Assembly (NCBI GenBank): GCA_003669255.1
Contig: QWPO01000137.1
Span: 1-5,617 of the forward strand
Reading direction: 5' to 3'
Origin: Planctomycetota bacterium
GTDB taxonomy: Bacteria; Planctomycetota; Planctomycetia; Pirellulales; UBA1268
Length of the DNA stretch: 5,617 nt
The notes under the pieces were generated by a model. The model worked only from the letters and a program-made list of their open reading frames with translations. It did not search any database and was not told where the DNA came from. Shown here piece after piece: positions 1 to 5,127 of the stretch (the first letter of the stretch is position 1; each line of letters begins with the position of its first letter). Both the position numbers and the translations under genes were made by a program.

Positions 1-84
1 GGAGCCCGGACTTTCCTCCCGCCACGGCATCGAACCGGCGCAAGCCGGCCGACAACCGCGGCCGGCGATCACCCGGTCCGCTCC
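1..84 (-). ncRNA. rnpB: RNase P RNA (bacterial type A-like), 5' part, cut by the left window edge
   Basis: This is the catalytic RNA of RNase P, which removes 5' leaders from pre-tRNAs. Read on the minus strand, positions 18-3 give GGAGGAAAGTCCGGGC, the signature of conserved region I, which includes the 5' strand of helix P4 with its bulged U (position 10). Upstream of it a P3 helix is visible: arm 62-56 (GCCGCGG) pairs with arm 27-21 (CCGTGGC, one G-U), capped by CCGGC-TTGC-GCCGG at 48-35. Positions 73-64 (GGTGATCGCC) match the P2 strand. Positions 84-75 (GGAGCGGACC) align with the E. coli P1 strand GAAGCUGACC from memory, so the 5' end is placed at 84, give or take about ten bases. The 3' strands of P1, P2 and P4 and the rest of the RNA lie outside the window. 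It is transcribed divergently from the FHA gene. Confidence 0.92.
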
Positions 85-100
85 AGTCACTTCAGTCACC

Positions 101-106
101 AGTCTA
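101..106 (-). promoter_or_regulatory. Possible -10 element for rnpB
   Basis: On the minus strand the hexamer TAGACT (106 to 101) matches four of six positions of a sigma70 -10 box. A start 6-8 bases downstream would fall near 93-95 and give a leader of about ten bases before the expected mature 5' end at 84. No convincing -35 hexamer is seen in the GC-rich stretch about 17 bases upstream. This is weak evidence resting mainly on the need for an rnpB promoter here. Confidence 0.25.
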
Positions 107-131
107 TCGTCCCGCGCGACCCACCGCCGCC

Positions 132-160
132 TTGACCATCCCGGACGCCGGTCGTACCTT
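132..160 (+). promoter_or_regulatory. Candidate sigma70-type promoter for the FHA-rsgA-hflX-SDR run
   Basis: TTGACC (132-137) is a good -35 match (five of six). It is followed after 17 bases by TACCTT (155-160), a weak -10. Transcription would begin near 167, leaving a 5' leader of about 24 bases before the ATG at 191. The spacing is ideal but the -10 is poor. No Shine-Dalgarno site precedes the ATG (the upstream bases are GAGTTTTTCT), which is common in planctomycetes. Confidence 0.35.
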
Positions 161-190
161 CAAAAGACAGGGGCACGTGCGAGTTTTTCT

Positions 191-643
191 ATGGCCATCA
201 CAGACTTCTCCGGTGACTTTCGCGTGTACGGTGAACTGCTTCCGGTCGGCGGTGGCGACCCCATTCCGCTGCTCAAGCCGACGCTCACCGTGGGCCGCCG
301 CGAAAGCGCTGACATCGTGCTGCGGTTCCCGAATGTCTCGGGCAACCACTGCGAGCTTGCGATCGTCGACGGCTTCTGGATGATCACGGATCTGCGGAGC
401 AGCAACGGCACAAAGGTGAACGGCACCCGGGTAACGGAGCAGCGGCTGCAGCCCGGCGACAAGATCGGCATCGCCAAGCACACCTACGAGATCTCCTACG
501 AGCCGGCGAAACTGGGCGCCTCCGCTCCCGCGGAGGAGAAGGCTCCACAGGAAAACTTGTTCGGACGCTCACTTCTTGAATCCGCCGGGCTCGAGAACAG
601 CCGGCCCGGTTCCCCTGCCAAGCCCCGTCGCCCCGCCACCTGA
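191..643 (+). CDS. Small FHA-domain protein
   Basis: This is a 150-residue protein that is essentially a single forkhead-associated domain, a module that binds phosphothreonine peptides. Residues about 12-104 carry the canonical FHA signature: G35-R36 after the first strands, S50 and H53 in the S-x-x-H motif, S70-S71-N72-G73-T74, then N77-G78. All residues usually needed for phosphopeptide binding are therefore present. Residues 105-150 are rich in Ala, Pro, Glu and Arg with no hydrophobic core, so probably a disordered tail. No signal peptide or membrane segment is seen, so it should be cytoplasmic. The ATG at 191 is chosen because it just precedes the domain; no ribosome binding site is visible. 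It is followed by rsgA after 10 bp, so it probably heads an operon of ribosome-related GTPases. Its partner kinase and ligand are not in the window, and its specific function is unknown. Confidence 0.88.
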   Translation: MAITDFSGDFRVYGELLPVGGGDPIPLLKPTLTVGRRESADIVLRFPNVSGNHCELAIVDGFWMITDLRSSNGTKVNGTRVTEQRLQPGDKIGIAKHTYEISYEPAKLGASAPAEEKAPQENLFGRSLLESAGLENSRPGSPAKPRRPAT

Positions 644-653
644 CCGACGCCGC

Positions 654-1787
654 ATGGCCAAACCCCGCAAGCAGCGCGTCGAGTTTCGCAAGAACCGCTC
701 GACGCGCCGCCGCGACGGGGATCTCACGAGGACCCTCGGCGACGACCCCGACGCCGCCGCCGACCGCGCCACCTCGGAACGGATTTCCGGCAAGGGCGAC
801 CTCACCCGCAAACGAACCGTGGTGGCCCACGACGTCGACGCCGACATCGACGGGCTTCGCGTGGCCGCCGGCGAGACGGCGTGGCGCGGCCGTGTGCTCA
901 ACGTGCACGGCCTCGAGAGCCACGTGCAGGCCGACGACGGCCGCATCGTTCGCTGCACGATGCGCCGCCTGCTCCGCACGATCGCCACCGACCAGCGGCA
1001 TCCGCTGGCTGCCGGTGACTGGGTTCGCATTCGTGACGTGGGCGACGAAGGAACGATCCAGTCGATCGAGCCGCGGCACCAGTCGCTCTCTCGCGACAGC
1101 CGTGGCCGCCGCCACGTGATCGTGGCCAACGTCGACCAGATGATCATCGTCGGCAGCGCCGCCCAGCCCGATCTCAAGCCGGGACTCATCGACCGGCTGA
1201 TCGTGGCGGCCGAGTCGGCGGGCATCCGACCGTTGATCTGCCTCAACAAGGTCGATCTCGTTGACCCATCCGCCCTCGTGCCGCTCGCCGGTGTGTTCGC
1301 CCGCATGGGCTATCCCGTCGTGCTCTGCTCGACGGTCACGGGCATGGGCGTGGCCCGCCTTCAGGCCGAACTCCGCGGCCGCGTGACTGCCGTCGTCGGG
1401 CAGAGTGGCGTCGGCAAGTCTTCGCTGCTCAACGTCCTCGACCCCGACCTCGACCTCCGAGTCGCGGAAGTGAGCCGCGAGAACGAGAAGGGCCGCCACA
1501 CCACGACCACCGCCCGGCTCCTGCCCCACCGGTTCAACGGCTGGTTCGTCGACACGCCGGGCGTGCGGCAGTTCCAACCCTGGCAGCTCGTGCCCGCCGA
1601 GGTGCCGAGCGCCTTCCGCGACCTCCGGCCGATCGCCAACCTCTGCCGCTTCCCCAACTGCACGCACGACCACGAAACCGGCTGCGCCGTCAAGGACGCC
1701 GTCGCCGACGGGCTCCTCGACGTGCGCCGCTGGGAGAGCTGCCGCCAACTCGCCGTGGGTGACGAACCTCGTGAGGAGGATGAATGA
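654..1787 (+). CDS. rsgA: Ribosome small subunit-dependent GTPase A (RsgA/YjeQ)
   Basis: This 377-residue protein is a circularly permuted GTPase that binds the 30S subunit and acts late in its maturation. The permuted motif order is clear: G4 N198-K-V-D201 comes first, then the P-loop G249-Q-S-G-V-G-K-S-S257, a Thr cluster at 283-286 (G2) and D300-T-P-G303 (G3). Before them, about residues 76-140 (WRGRVLNV..., GDWVRI) form the OB-fold domain. After them comes the zinc knuckle C331, C336, H338 and C344. The first 75 residues are a highly basic extension (RKNRSTRRR, later GKGDLTRKR), longer than in E. coli RsgA and likely to touch rRNA. The start at 654 is preferred over an in-frame ATG at 576, which would overlap the FHA gene by 68 bp and add a Pro-rich stretch. 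The stop overlaps the hflX start. Family assignment is firm. Confidence 0.96.
   Translation: MAKPRKQRVEFRKNRSTRRRDGDLTRTLGDDPDAAADRATSERISGKGDLTRKRTVVAHDVDADIDGLRVAAGETAWRGRVLNVHGLESHVQADDGRIVRCTMRRLLRTIATDQRHPLAAGDWVRIRDVGDEGTIQSIEPRHQSLSRDSRGRRHVIVANVDQMIIVGSAAQPDLKPGLIDRLIVAAESAGIRPLICLNKVDLVDPSALVPLAGVFARMGYPVVLCSTVTGMGVARLQAELRGRVTAVVGQSGVGKSSLLNVLDPDLDLRVAEVSRENEKGRHTTTTARLLPHRFNGWFVDTPGVRQFQPWQLVPAEVPSAFRDLRPIANLCRFPNCTHDHETGCAVKDAVADGLLDVRRWESCRQLAVGDEPREEDE
1774..1779 (+). promoter_or_regulatory. Strong Shine-Dalgarno site for hflX
   Basis: AGGAGG lies within the last codons of rsgA, four bases before the hflX ATG at 1784. It is the only near-consensus ribosome binding site in this gene run and supports the ATG in the ATGA stop-start overlap. 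It suggests hflX is initiated independently as well as by coupling to rsgA translation. Confidence 0.75.
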
Positions 1788-3127
1788 AGGATCGAAACCG
1801 CAAGGGCGTGCAGAGCGAGCTGGCCGTGCTCGTGGGCGTATTCCTCGACGCACCAATCGATCCCGAACAGCCGCTCGCGGAACTCGCCGGTCTGGCGGCG
1901 ACCGCCGGTGCCCGCGTGGTCGGCAAACTGACTCAGCGGCGGGAACGACCCGACCAGACCACCTACCTCGGCAAGGGCAAGGTCGGGGAACTCCGCGGCG
2001 TCGTCGAACACCACGACGCCGACATCGTGATCTTCGACAACGACCTCTCGCCGGCGCAAATCCGCAACCTCGAACAGGCGCTGGAGGTGAAGGTACTCGA
2101 CCGTTCGGAGGTGATCCTCGACATCTTCGCGGCCAGGGCGCGGACCTACGAAGCCCGGCTCGCCGTGGAACTCGCACAGCTCGAATACTCCCTGCCCCGA
2201 CTGAAGCGGATGTGGACCCACCTCTCGCGGCTCAAGATGGGGATCGGCATGCGCGGCCCGGGCGAAAAGCAGCTCGAAGTGGACCGCCGCCTCGTCGAGA
2301 AGCGGATCCACGATCTCAAGACGGAACTCGCCGAGATCCACAGCCGCCGCGAGCGACAGGTGGCATCCCGCCACGACCACATGACCGTTTCGCTCGTCGG
2401 CTACACCAATGCCGGCAAGAGCACGCTGCTCAACGCCATGACCGGCGCCGACGAACTGGCCGAAGACAAGCTCTTCGCCACACTCGACACGCGAACCCGC
2501 CGCTGGCGGCTGCCCGGCTGGGGGCCGGTGCTCCTCAGCGACACCGTCGGCTTCATCCGCGACCTGCCTCACAGGCTGATCGCGAGCTTCAAGGCCACGC
2601 TCGAGGAGACCCGCCAGGCCGACCTGCTCCTCCATGTGGCCGACGCGTCGAGCCCGCTCGTCGACGTCCAGATCGCCGCGGTTCGCGGCGTACTCGAGGA
2701 ACTGGGCGTGGATGAGAAGGACACGCTGCTGGTGCTCAACAAGCTCGATGCGGTGCCCGATCTCGTGACCCGCGATCGGATCCTGGCCCGCTATCCGCAC
2801 GCGATCGGAATCTCGGCCCGCTCGGGAGCCGGGCTCGCCGAACTTGCCCAAGCAGTGAGCAACGCCCTGGGCCGTGGATTCCGCGACGTCGACGTCGAAA
2901 CTGACCCCGGCAACGGCCGGCTCCTCGCCTGGCTCGGACGCCACGGCGAGGTGCTCTCGCGGCGGTTCAGTGACGACCGCGTGGTGGTCCACTGCCGCGT
3001 GCCGGCGGCGCTGCTCGGCCGGATTCCGGAGGGCGAGGCGACCGTGCGGCCGCACGCCCACCCCGACGTCGCTCCCGCTGTGCCGCAGCCCTGCCCGTCG
3101 GATCCCGAGCCACACCCCGCGCCGTAG
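1784..3127 (+). CDS. hflX: GTPase HflX (ribosome-splitting/rescue factor)
   Basis: This 447-residue protein matches HflX, a GTPase that binds the 50S subunit and splits stalled or hibernating 70S ribosomes, notably under heat stress. The N-terminal HflX domain spans about residues 11-180, with TYLGKGKVGEL and the glycine-rich segment at 153-160 leading into a charged helix (about 163-200). The GTPase domain follows: P-loop G206-Y-T-N-A-G-K-S-T214, the FATLD segment typical of the family, D253-T-V-G-F257 (G3), N319-K-L-D322 (G4) and S344-A345 (G5). The loop often written GTRGPGETQ reads GMRGPGEKQ here, with two Thr replaced by M156 and K162. The last 30 or so residues are Pro- and His-rich and probably disordered. 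It is a little longer than E. coli HflX (426 residues). The start is set by the ATGA overlap with rsgA and an AGGAGG site. Confidence 0.96.
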   Translation: MKDRNRKGVQSELAVLVGVFLDAPIDPEQPLAELAGLAATAGARVVGKLTQRRERPDQTTYLGKGKVGELRGVVEHHDADIVIFDNDLSPAQIRNLEQALEVKVLDRSEVILDIFAARARTYEARLAVELAQLEYSLPRLKRMWTHLSRLKMGIGMRGPGEKQLEVDRRLVEKRIHDLKTELAEIHSRRERQVASRHDHMTVSLVGYTNAGKSTLLNAMTGADELAEDKLFATLDTRTRRWRLPGWGPVLLSDTVGFIRDLPHRLIASFKATLEETRQADLLLHVADASSPLVDVQIAAVRGVLEELGVDEKDTLLVLNKLDAVPDLVTRDRILARYPHAIGISARSGAGLAELAQAVSNALGRGFRDVDVETDPGNGRLLAWLGRHGEVLSRRFSDDRVVVHCRVPAALLGRIPEGEATVRPHAHPDVAPAVPQPCPSDPEPHPAP

Positions 3128-3134
3128 TGACCTC

Positions 3135-3953
3135 ATGCCCTTCGGCCGTCGCCGCATTGCCGGCAAACGATTCATCGTGACGGGCGCCTCCTCGGGAGTC
3201 GGTCGCGCCGTCGCGGTCGAACTGGCTCGCCGCGGGGCGCGGGTGCTCGTGACCGCCAGGCGTGAGGAGCGGCTTGAAGACCTCGCCCGATCCGTCGCCA
3301 TACCCATGCCGCACCTCGCCGGCGATATCTGCGACCCTGAGTTCCGCTCGCGACTGGTCGCCACGGCTGCCGAACGGCTCGGTGGGATCGACGGCGTGGT
3401 CGCGGCTGCCGGCGGTGGAGCGATCGGCCGCTTTCAGGATCTCGCGCCCGACACGTTCGCCCGGATCATGGACCTCGACTTCACCGCGCCCGCCGAACTC
3501 GTCCGCGTCGCGCTGCCGGTGCTCGTCCGCGGCGACGATCCCGTGATCGTGTTCATCGGCTCGATTCTGGGCCTCCATCCCCTGCCCCTCCACGGCGAAT
3601 ACTGCGCCGCCAAGGCGGCCCTCAAGTCCCTCGCTGGTACGCTCCGGACGGAACTTGCGGCCGACGGTGTCGGTGTGCTGCTCGTCGACCTCGGGCCGAC
3701 GCAGTCGGAGTTCTGGGACGCGCTCGTGGTCGGCGACCGCCCCCCTTGGTCGCGAGGCCGGCGGATGCCGGCCGAGACGGCGGCGCGGGCGATCGCGACC
3801 GCTATCGAGCGGAGACGTACCGAGATCGTGCCGGGCTGGCAGGCGCGGGGTTACGCCCTTGCCGCCCGGTTCATGCCTCGCCTGATCGATCGTGCCGCCG
3901 CGCGACACTTGAAGGCAACGGCTCGCGGCGGCGCTTCTGCACCGCGTTCGTAG
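3135..3953 (+). CDS. Short-chain dehydrogenase/reductase (SDR family), substrate unknown
   Basis: This is a 272-residue classical SDR oxidoreductase with a Rossmann fold. The cofactor loop T16-G-A-S-S-G-V-G23 is followed by R42-R43 after the second strand, which favours NADP(H). D64 sits where the adenine-contacting Asp is expected, and A90-A-A-G93 replaces the usual NNAG. The catalytic S143, Y156 and K160 (Y-C-A-A-K) are intact, and L-G-P-T near residues 181-184 corresponds to the PG motif. The fourth tetrad residue, normally Asn in a D-V-N-F-type motif, is Asp115 (D-L-D-F). The C-terminal part has an amphipathic region (about 240-262) but no clear membrane helix. It starts 7 bp after hflX without a ribosome binding site, so it may depend on translational coupling. 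Neither sequence nor context reveals the substrate; a link to ribosome function is not implied. Confidence 0.9.
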   Translation: MPFGRRRIAGKRFIVTGASSGVGRAVAVELARRGARVLVTARREERLEDLARSVAIPMPHLAGDICDPEFRSRLVATAAERLGGIDGVVAAAGGGAIGRFQDLAPDTFARIMDLDFTAPAELVRVALPVLVRGDDPVIVFIGSILGLHPLPLHGEYCAAKAALKSLAGTLRTELAADGVGVLLVDLGPTQSEFWDALVVGDRPPWSRGRRMPAETAARAIATAIERRRTEIVPGWQARGYALAARFMPRLIDRAAARHLKATARGGASAPRS

Positions 3954-3984
3954 TGCACAAAGGGCGCGAAGGCTGGTGGTGGTT

Positions 3985-4012
3985 CACCCCACGCCTCACG
4001 GCGTTGGGCTTG
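3985..4012 (-). repeat. REP-like hairpin element, copy A
   Basis: Read on the minus strand, this 28-base element starts CAAGCC and folds into an 8-bp hairpin: CCC pairs with GGG, there is one bulged A, then ACGCC pairs with GGCGT around a GTGA tetraloop of GNRA type. It is an inverted near-copy (22 of 28 identical) of 4026-4053, with 13 bases between them. It lies in the gap between convergent genes, where REP sequences usually sit. It resembles, from memory, palindromic repeats common in planctomycete genomes. No transposase (RAYT) gene is in the window. Confidence 0.7.
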
Positions 4013-4025
4013 CACAGGCTCCGTA

Positions 4026-4053
4026 CAAGCCGAAGGCCGTAAGGCCTCGGGCG
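4026..4053 (+). repeat. REP-like hairpin element, copy B (inverted partner of copy A)
   Basis: This 28-base element on the plus strand also starts CAAGCC and folds as copy A does: CCG pairs with CGG, one A is bulged, then AGGCC pairs with GGCCT around a GTAA tetraloop. All six differences from copy A keep the fold: four form two compensating base-pair swaps, one is the variable purine of the GNRA loop, and one lies outside the stem. The two copies together could also pair as one long cruciform. Neither hairpin is followed by a T-run, so a role as intrinsic terminator for the flanking SDR and mtdC genes is uncertain. Confidence 0.7.
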
Positions 4054-4071
4054 AGCAACGCTGGGCACGGC

Positions 4072-4995
4072 TTAAGGAGAATCCATCGAACGGCGGGCGG
4101 CCTCGAGCCCCTCGCCGATTGCGAGTAGGTCCTCGGCGTCGAGAAAGGCGTCGGTGGCGGAGAAGATTCTGGCGAGCGCCGCCTTGTGGATCTTCATCTT
4201 GGTGCCGCCCACGCCGAGGGCGCCGTAGACCACGGCCTGCCCGTCGGCCCGTGCCTTGTCGCCGGCCGACACGCCCTCGATGCCAGAAGGCGGCACGGCG
4301 TTGAGATCGATGAACACACGGGCGTTTGCCGCGGCCAGTCGTCCCGCCGAATCAAGGAGCGTGGCTCCCGCCGCTCCTGCAGCCACGATCACATCGGCCG
4401 CCGCGAGTACCCGGGCGAATCCTGAGTCGGCCCGGAATCCACCATGGTGCTCGACGGCCTGCAGGTTGGCGGCAGAGACGCCCTTGGCGTCGATGAGTTG
4501 CCGCGTGACTGCCTCGGCCCGCTCCCGCGACCGCGACACCACGGCGACGTGGGTTCCCTTGCCCGCCAGCAGTCGGGCGACACGCTGGCCGACAGGCCCG
4601 GTGCCACCGAGCACAACGGCGCGACACGGTGCGGCGGCCCCCGCCGCGAGCGGCACGTGGCGTCCCGCCGCCACCACGGCTGCGGCCGCAGTGGTGTTGG
4701 CTCCGGACGGATCGACGAGAACGCCGAGCCTCACCGGGCCGAAGAATGTGGACCGAATCTTCGCCGCCACCGCCTCGGCGGCCGCCACATCGGAACCTCC
4801 GACGAAGATGGCGGTCGAGGCGAGATCCCCACCGCCGCGGGTGAACATGCCGCCGTGCACCAGCGGGACGACGTTCTCCGCCGTCACGCCGCCGTGCCGC
4901 AGGAGCACGTCGGCCCCGGCATCCACGGCGACGATCGCATCAAACGTGCTCGGCTGCGGATCGCAGTCGAGTTGGATGAGCACCTTCTTCGGCAT
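4072..4995 (-). CDS. mtdC: NAD(P)-dependent methylene-tetrahydromethanopterin dehydrogenase (MtdA/MtdC type)
   Basis: This 307-residue cytoplasmic enzyme should oxidise methylene-H4MPT to methenyl-H4MPT, the second step of H4MPT-linked formaldehyde oxidation. The N-terminal domain starts M-P-K-K-V-L-I-Q-L-D, very like MtdA, and continues with F51-T-R-G-G55, S60-T-A-I-F-V-G-G67, F84-F-G-P87 and N100-T-T102. The dinucleotide-binding domain has G130-G-T-G-P-V-G136, with R155 and R157 after the second strand, as expected for NADP binding. Near the C-terminus are D230-L-N-A-V-P-P236 and Y257-G-A-L-G-V-G-G264 followed by K-M-K-I-H. The ATG at 4995 aligns with the family start; a weak GAGAGAG precedes it, while an in-frame start at 5076 would read through intergenic hairpins. 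It lies 132 bp downstream of fae on the same strand. The symbol mtdC rather than mtdA or mtdB is inferred from the likely planctomycete origin; subclass and cofactor preference are not proven by sequence alone. Confidence 0.88.
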   Translation of the reverse strand: MPKKVLIQLDCDPQPSTFDAIVAVDAGADVLLRHGGVTAENVVPLVHGGMFTRGGGDLASTAIFVGGSDVAAAEAVAAKIRSTFFGPVRLGVLVDPSGANTTAAAAVVAAGRHVPLAAGAAAPCRAVVLGGTGPVGQRVARLLAGKGTHVAVVSRSRERAEAVTRQLIDAKGVSAANLQAVEHHGGFRADSGFARVLAAADVIVAAGAAGATLLDSAGRLAAANARVFIDLNAVPPSGIEGVSAGDKARADGQAVVYGALGVGGTKMKIHKAALARIFSATDAFLDAEDLLAIGEGLEAARRSMDSP

Positions 4996-5008
4996 GGCTC
5001 TCTCACAT

Positions 5009-5046
5009 GCCGCGACAGCGGCCTCGGCCGCCCGGAGGTGCGGCCG
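5009..5046 (-). other. Two short hairpins in the mtdC leader
   Basis: Positions 5009-5013 and 5018-5022 form a perfect 5-bp stem with a 4-base loop. Positions 5025-5031 and 5040-5046 (CGGCCGC with GCGGCCG) form a perfect 7-bp stem with an 8-base loop. They lie 14 to 51 bases before the mtdC start codon. Each alone could be chance at this GC content; they are listed because they continue a series with the two larger hairpins upstream. Confidence 0.4.
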
Positions 5047-5048
5047 CA

Positions 5049-5087
5049 GCCCGCCCGGGTGCAACCTTGGCTGCACCCGCGGCGGGC
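5049..5087 (-). other. Large hairpin between fae and mtdC
   Basis: Positions 5056-5063 (CGGGTGCA) pair perfectly with 5072-5079 (TGCACCCG). The stem continues outward through 5049-5055 with 5081-5087 after one bulged base at 5080, about 15 bp in all with an 8-base loop. There is no T-run on the minus-strand 3' side, so it is not a classic intrinsic terminator. It may stabilise or attenuate the fae transcript. Confidence 0.55.
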
Positions 5088-5090
5088 CAA

Positions 5091-5121
5091 GCCGGCGGGG
5101 GCCATGGATGGCCCCGCCGGC
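5091..5121 (-). other. Large hairpin just after the fae stop codon
   Basis: Positions 5091-5100 (GCCGGCGGGG) pair perfectly with 5112-5121 (CCCCGCCGGC). The stem extends inward by three or four pairs (CCAT with ATGG) past one bulged base at 5101. It begins six bases after the fae stop on the minus strand. It lacks a following T-run. Position and strength suggest a 3'-end stabiliser or partial terminator that would let fae be expressed more strongly than mtdC; this role is inferred. Confidence 0.55.
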
Positions 5122-5127
5122 GTGAAC

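Noticed and set aside
44..66. Inverted repeat GCCGGCC/GGCCGGC first read as a terminator
   Set aside because: These bases fit better as parts of the P3 and P2 region of RNase P RNA on the minus strand, in competition with this simple hairpin.
576..653. Upstream in-frame start for rsgA
   Set aside because: It would overlap the end of the FHA gene by 68 bp and add a Pro-rich stretch; the ATG at 654 begins the basic tail directly after the FHA stop.
384..2177. Open frame of 597 codons on the minus strand, antisense to the FHA gene, rsgA and the hflX start
   Set aside because: Low-complexity Arg/Ala/Val/Gly-rich translation with no recognisable motif; it mirrors well-supported plus-strand genes and arises from high GC at third codon positions.
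1759..2715. Plus-strand open frame of 318 codons overlapping hflX
   Set aside because: Arg/Pro/Gly-rich out-of-frame reading of hflX, which has complete GTPase motifs in its own frame.
1361..3364. Open frame of 667 codons on the minus strand, antisense to rsgA, hflX and the SDR
   Set aside because: No domain motif in the translation, and the opposite strand holds three genes with intact family motifs. Long antisense frames are expected in GC-rich genes.
3985..4053. Intrinsic bidirectional terminator
   Set aside because: The hairpins are well placed between convergent genes, but neither strand has a T-run after the stem, so the repeat-element reading is kept and termination is only a possibility.
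4996..5076. Upstream start for mtdC that would add 27 residues
   Set aside because: The extension comes from the hairpin-filled intergenic DNA, while the family N-terminus begins exactly at the ATG at 4995.
4256..5125. Plus-strand open frame of 289 codons across mtdC
   Set aside because: Ala/Thr/Ser/Arg-rich shadow of mtdC; it also reads through the intergenic hairpins and shows no family motifs.
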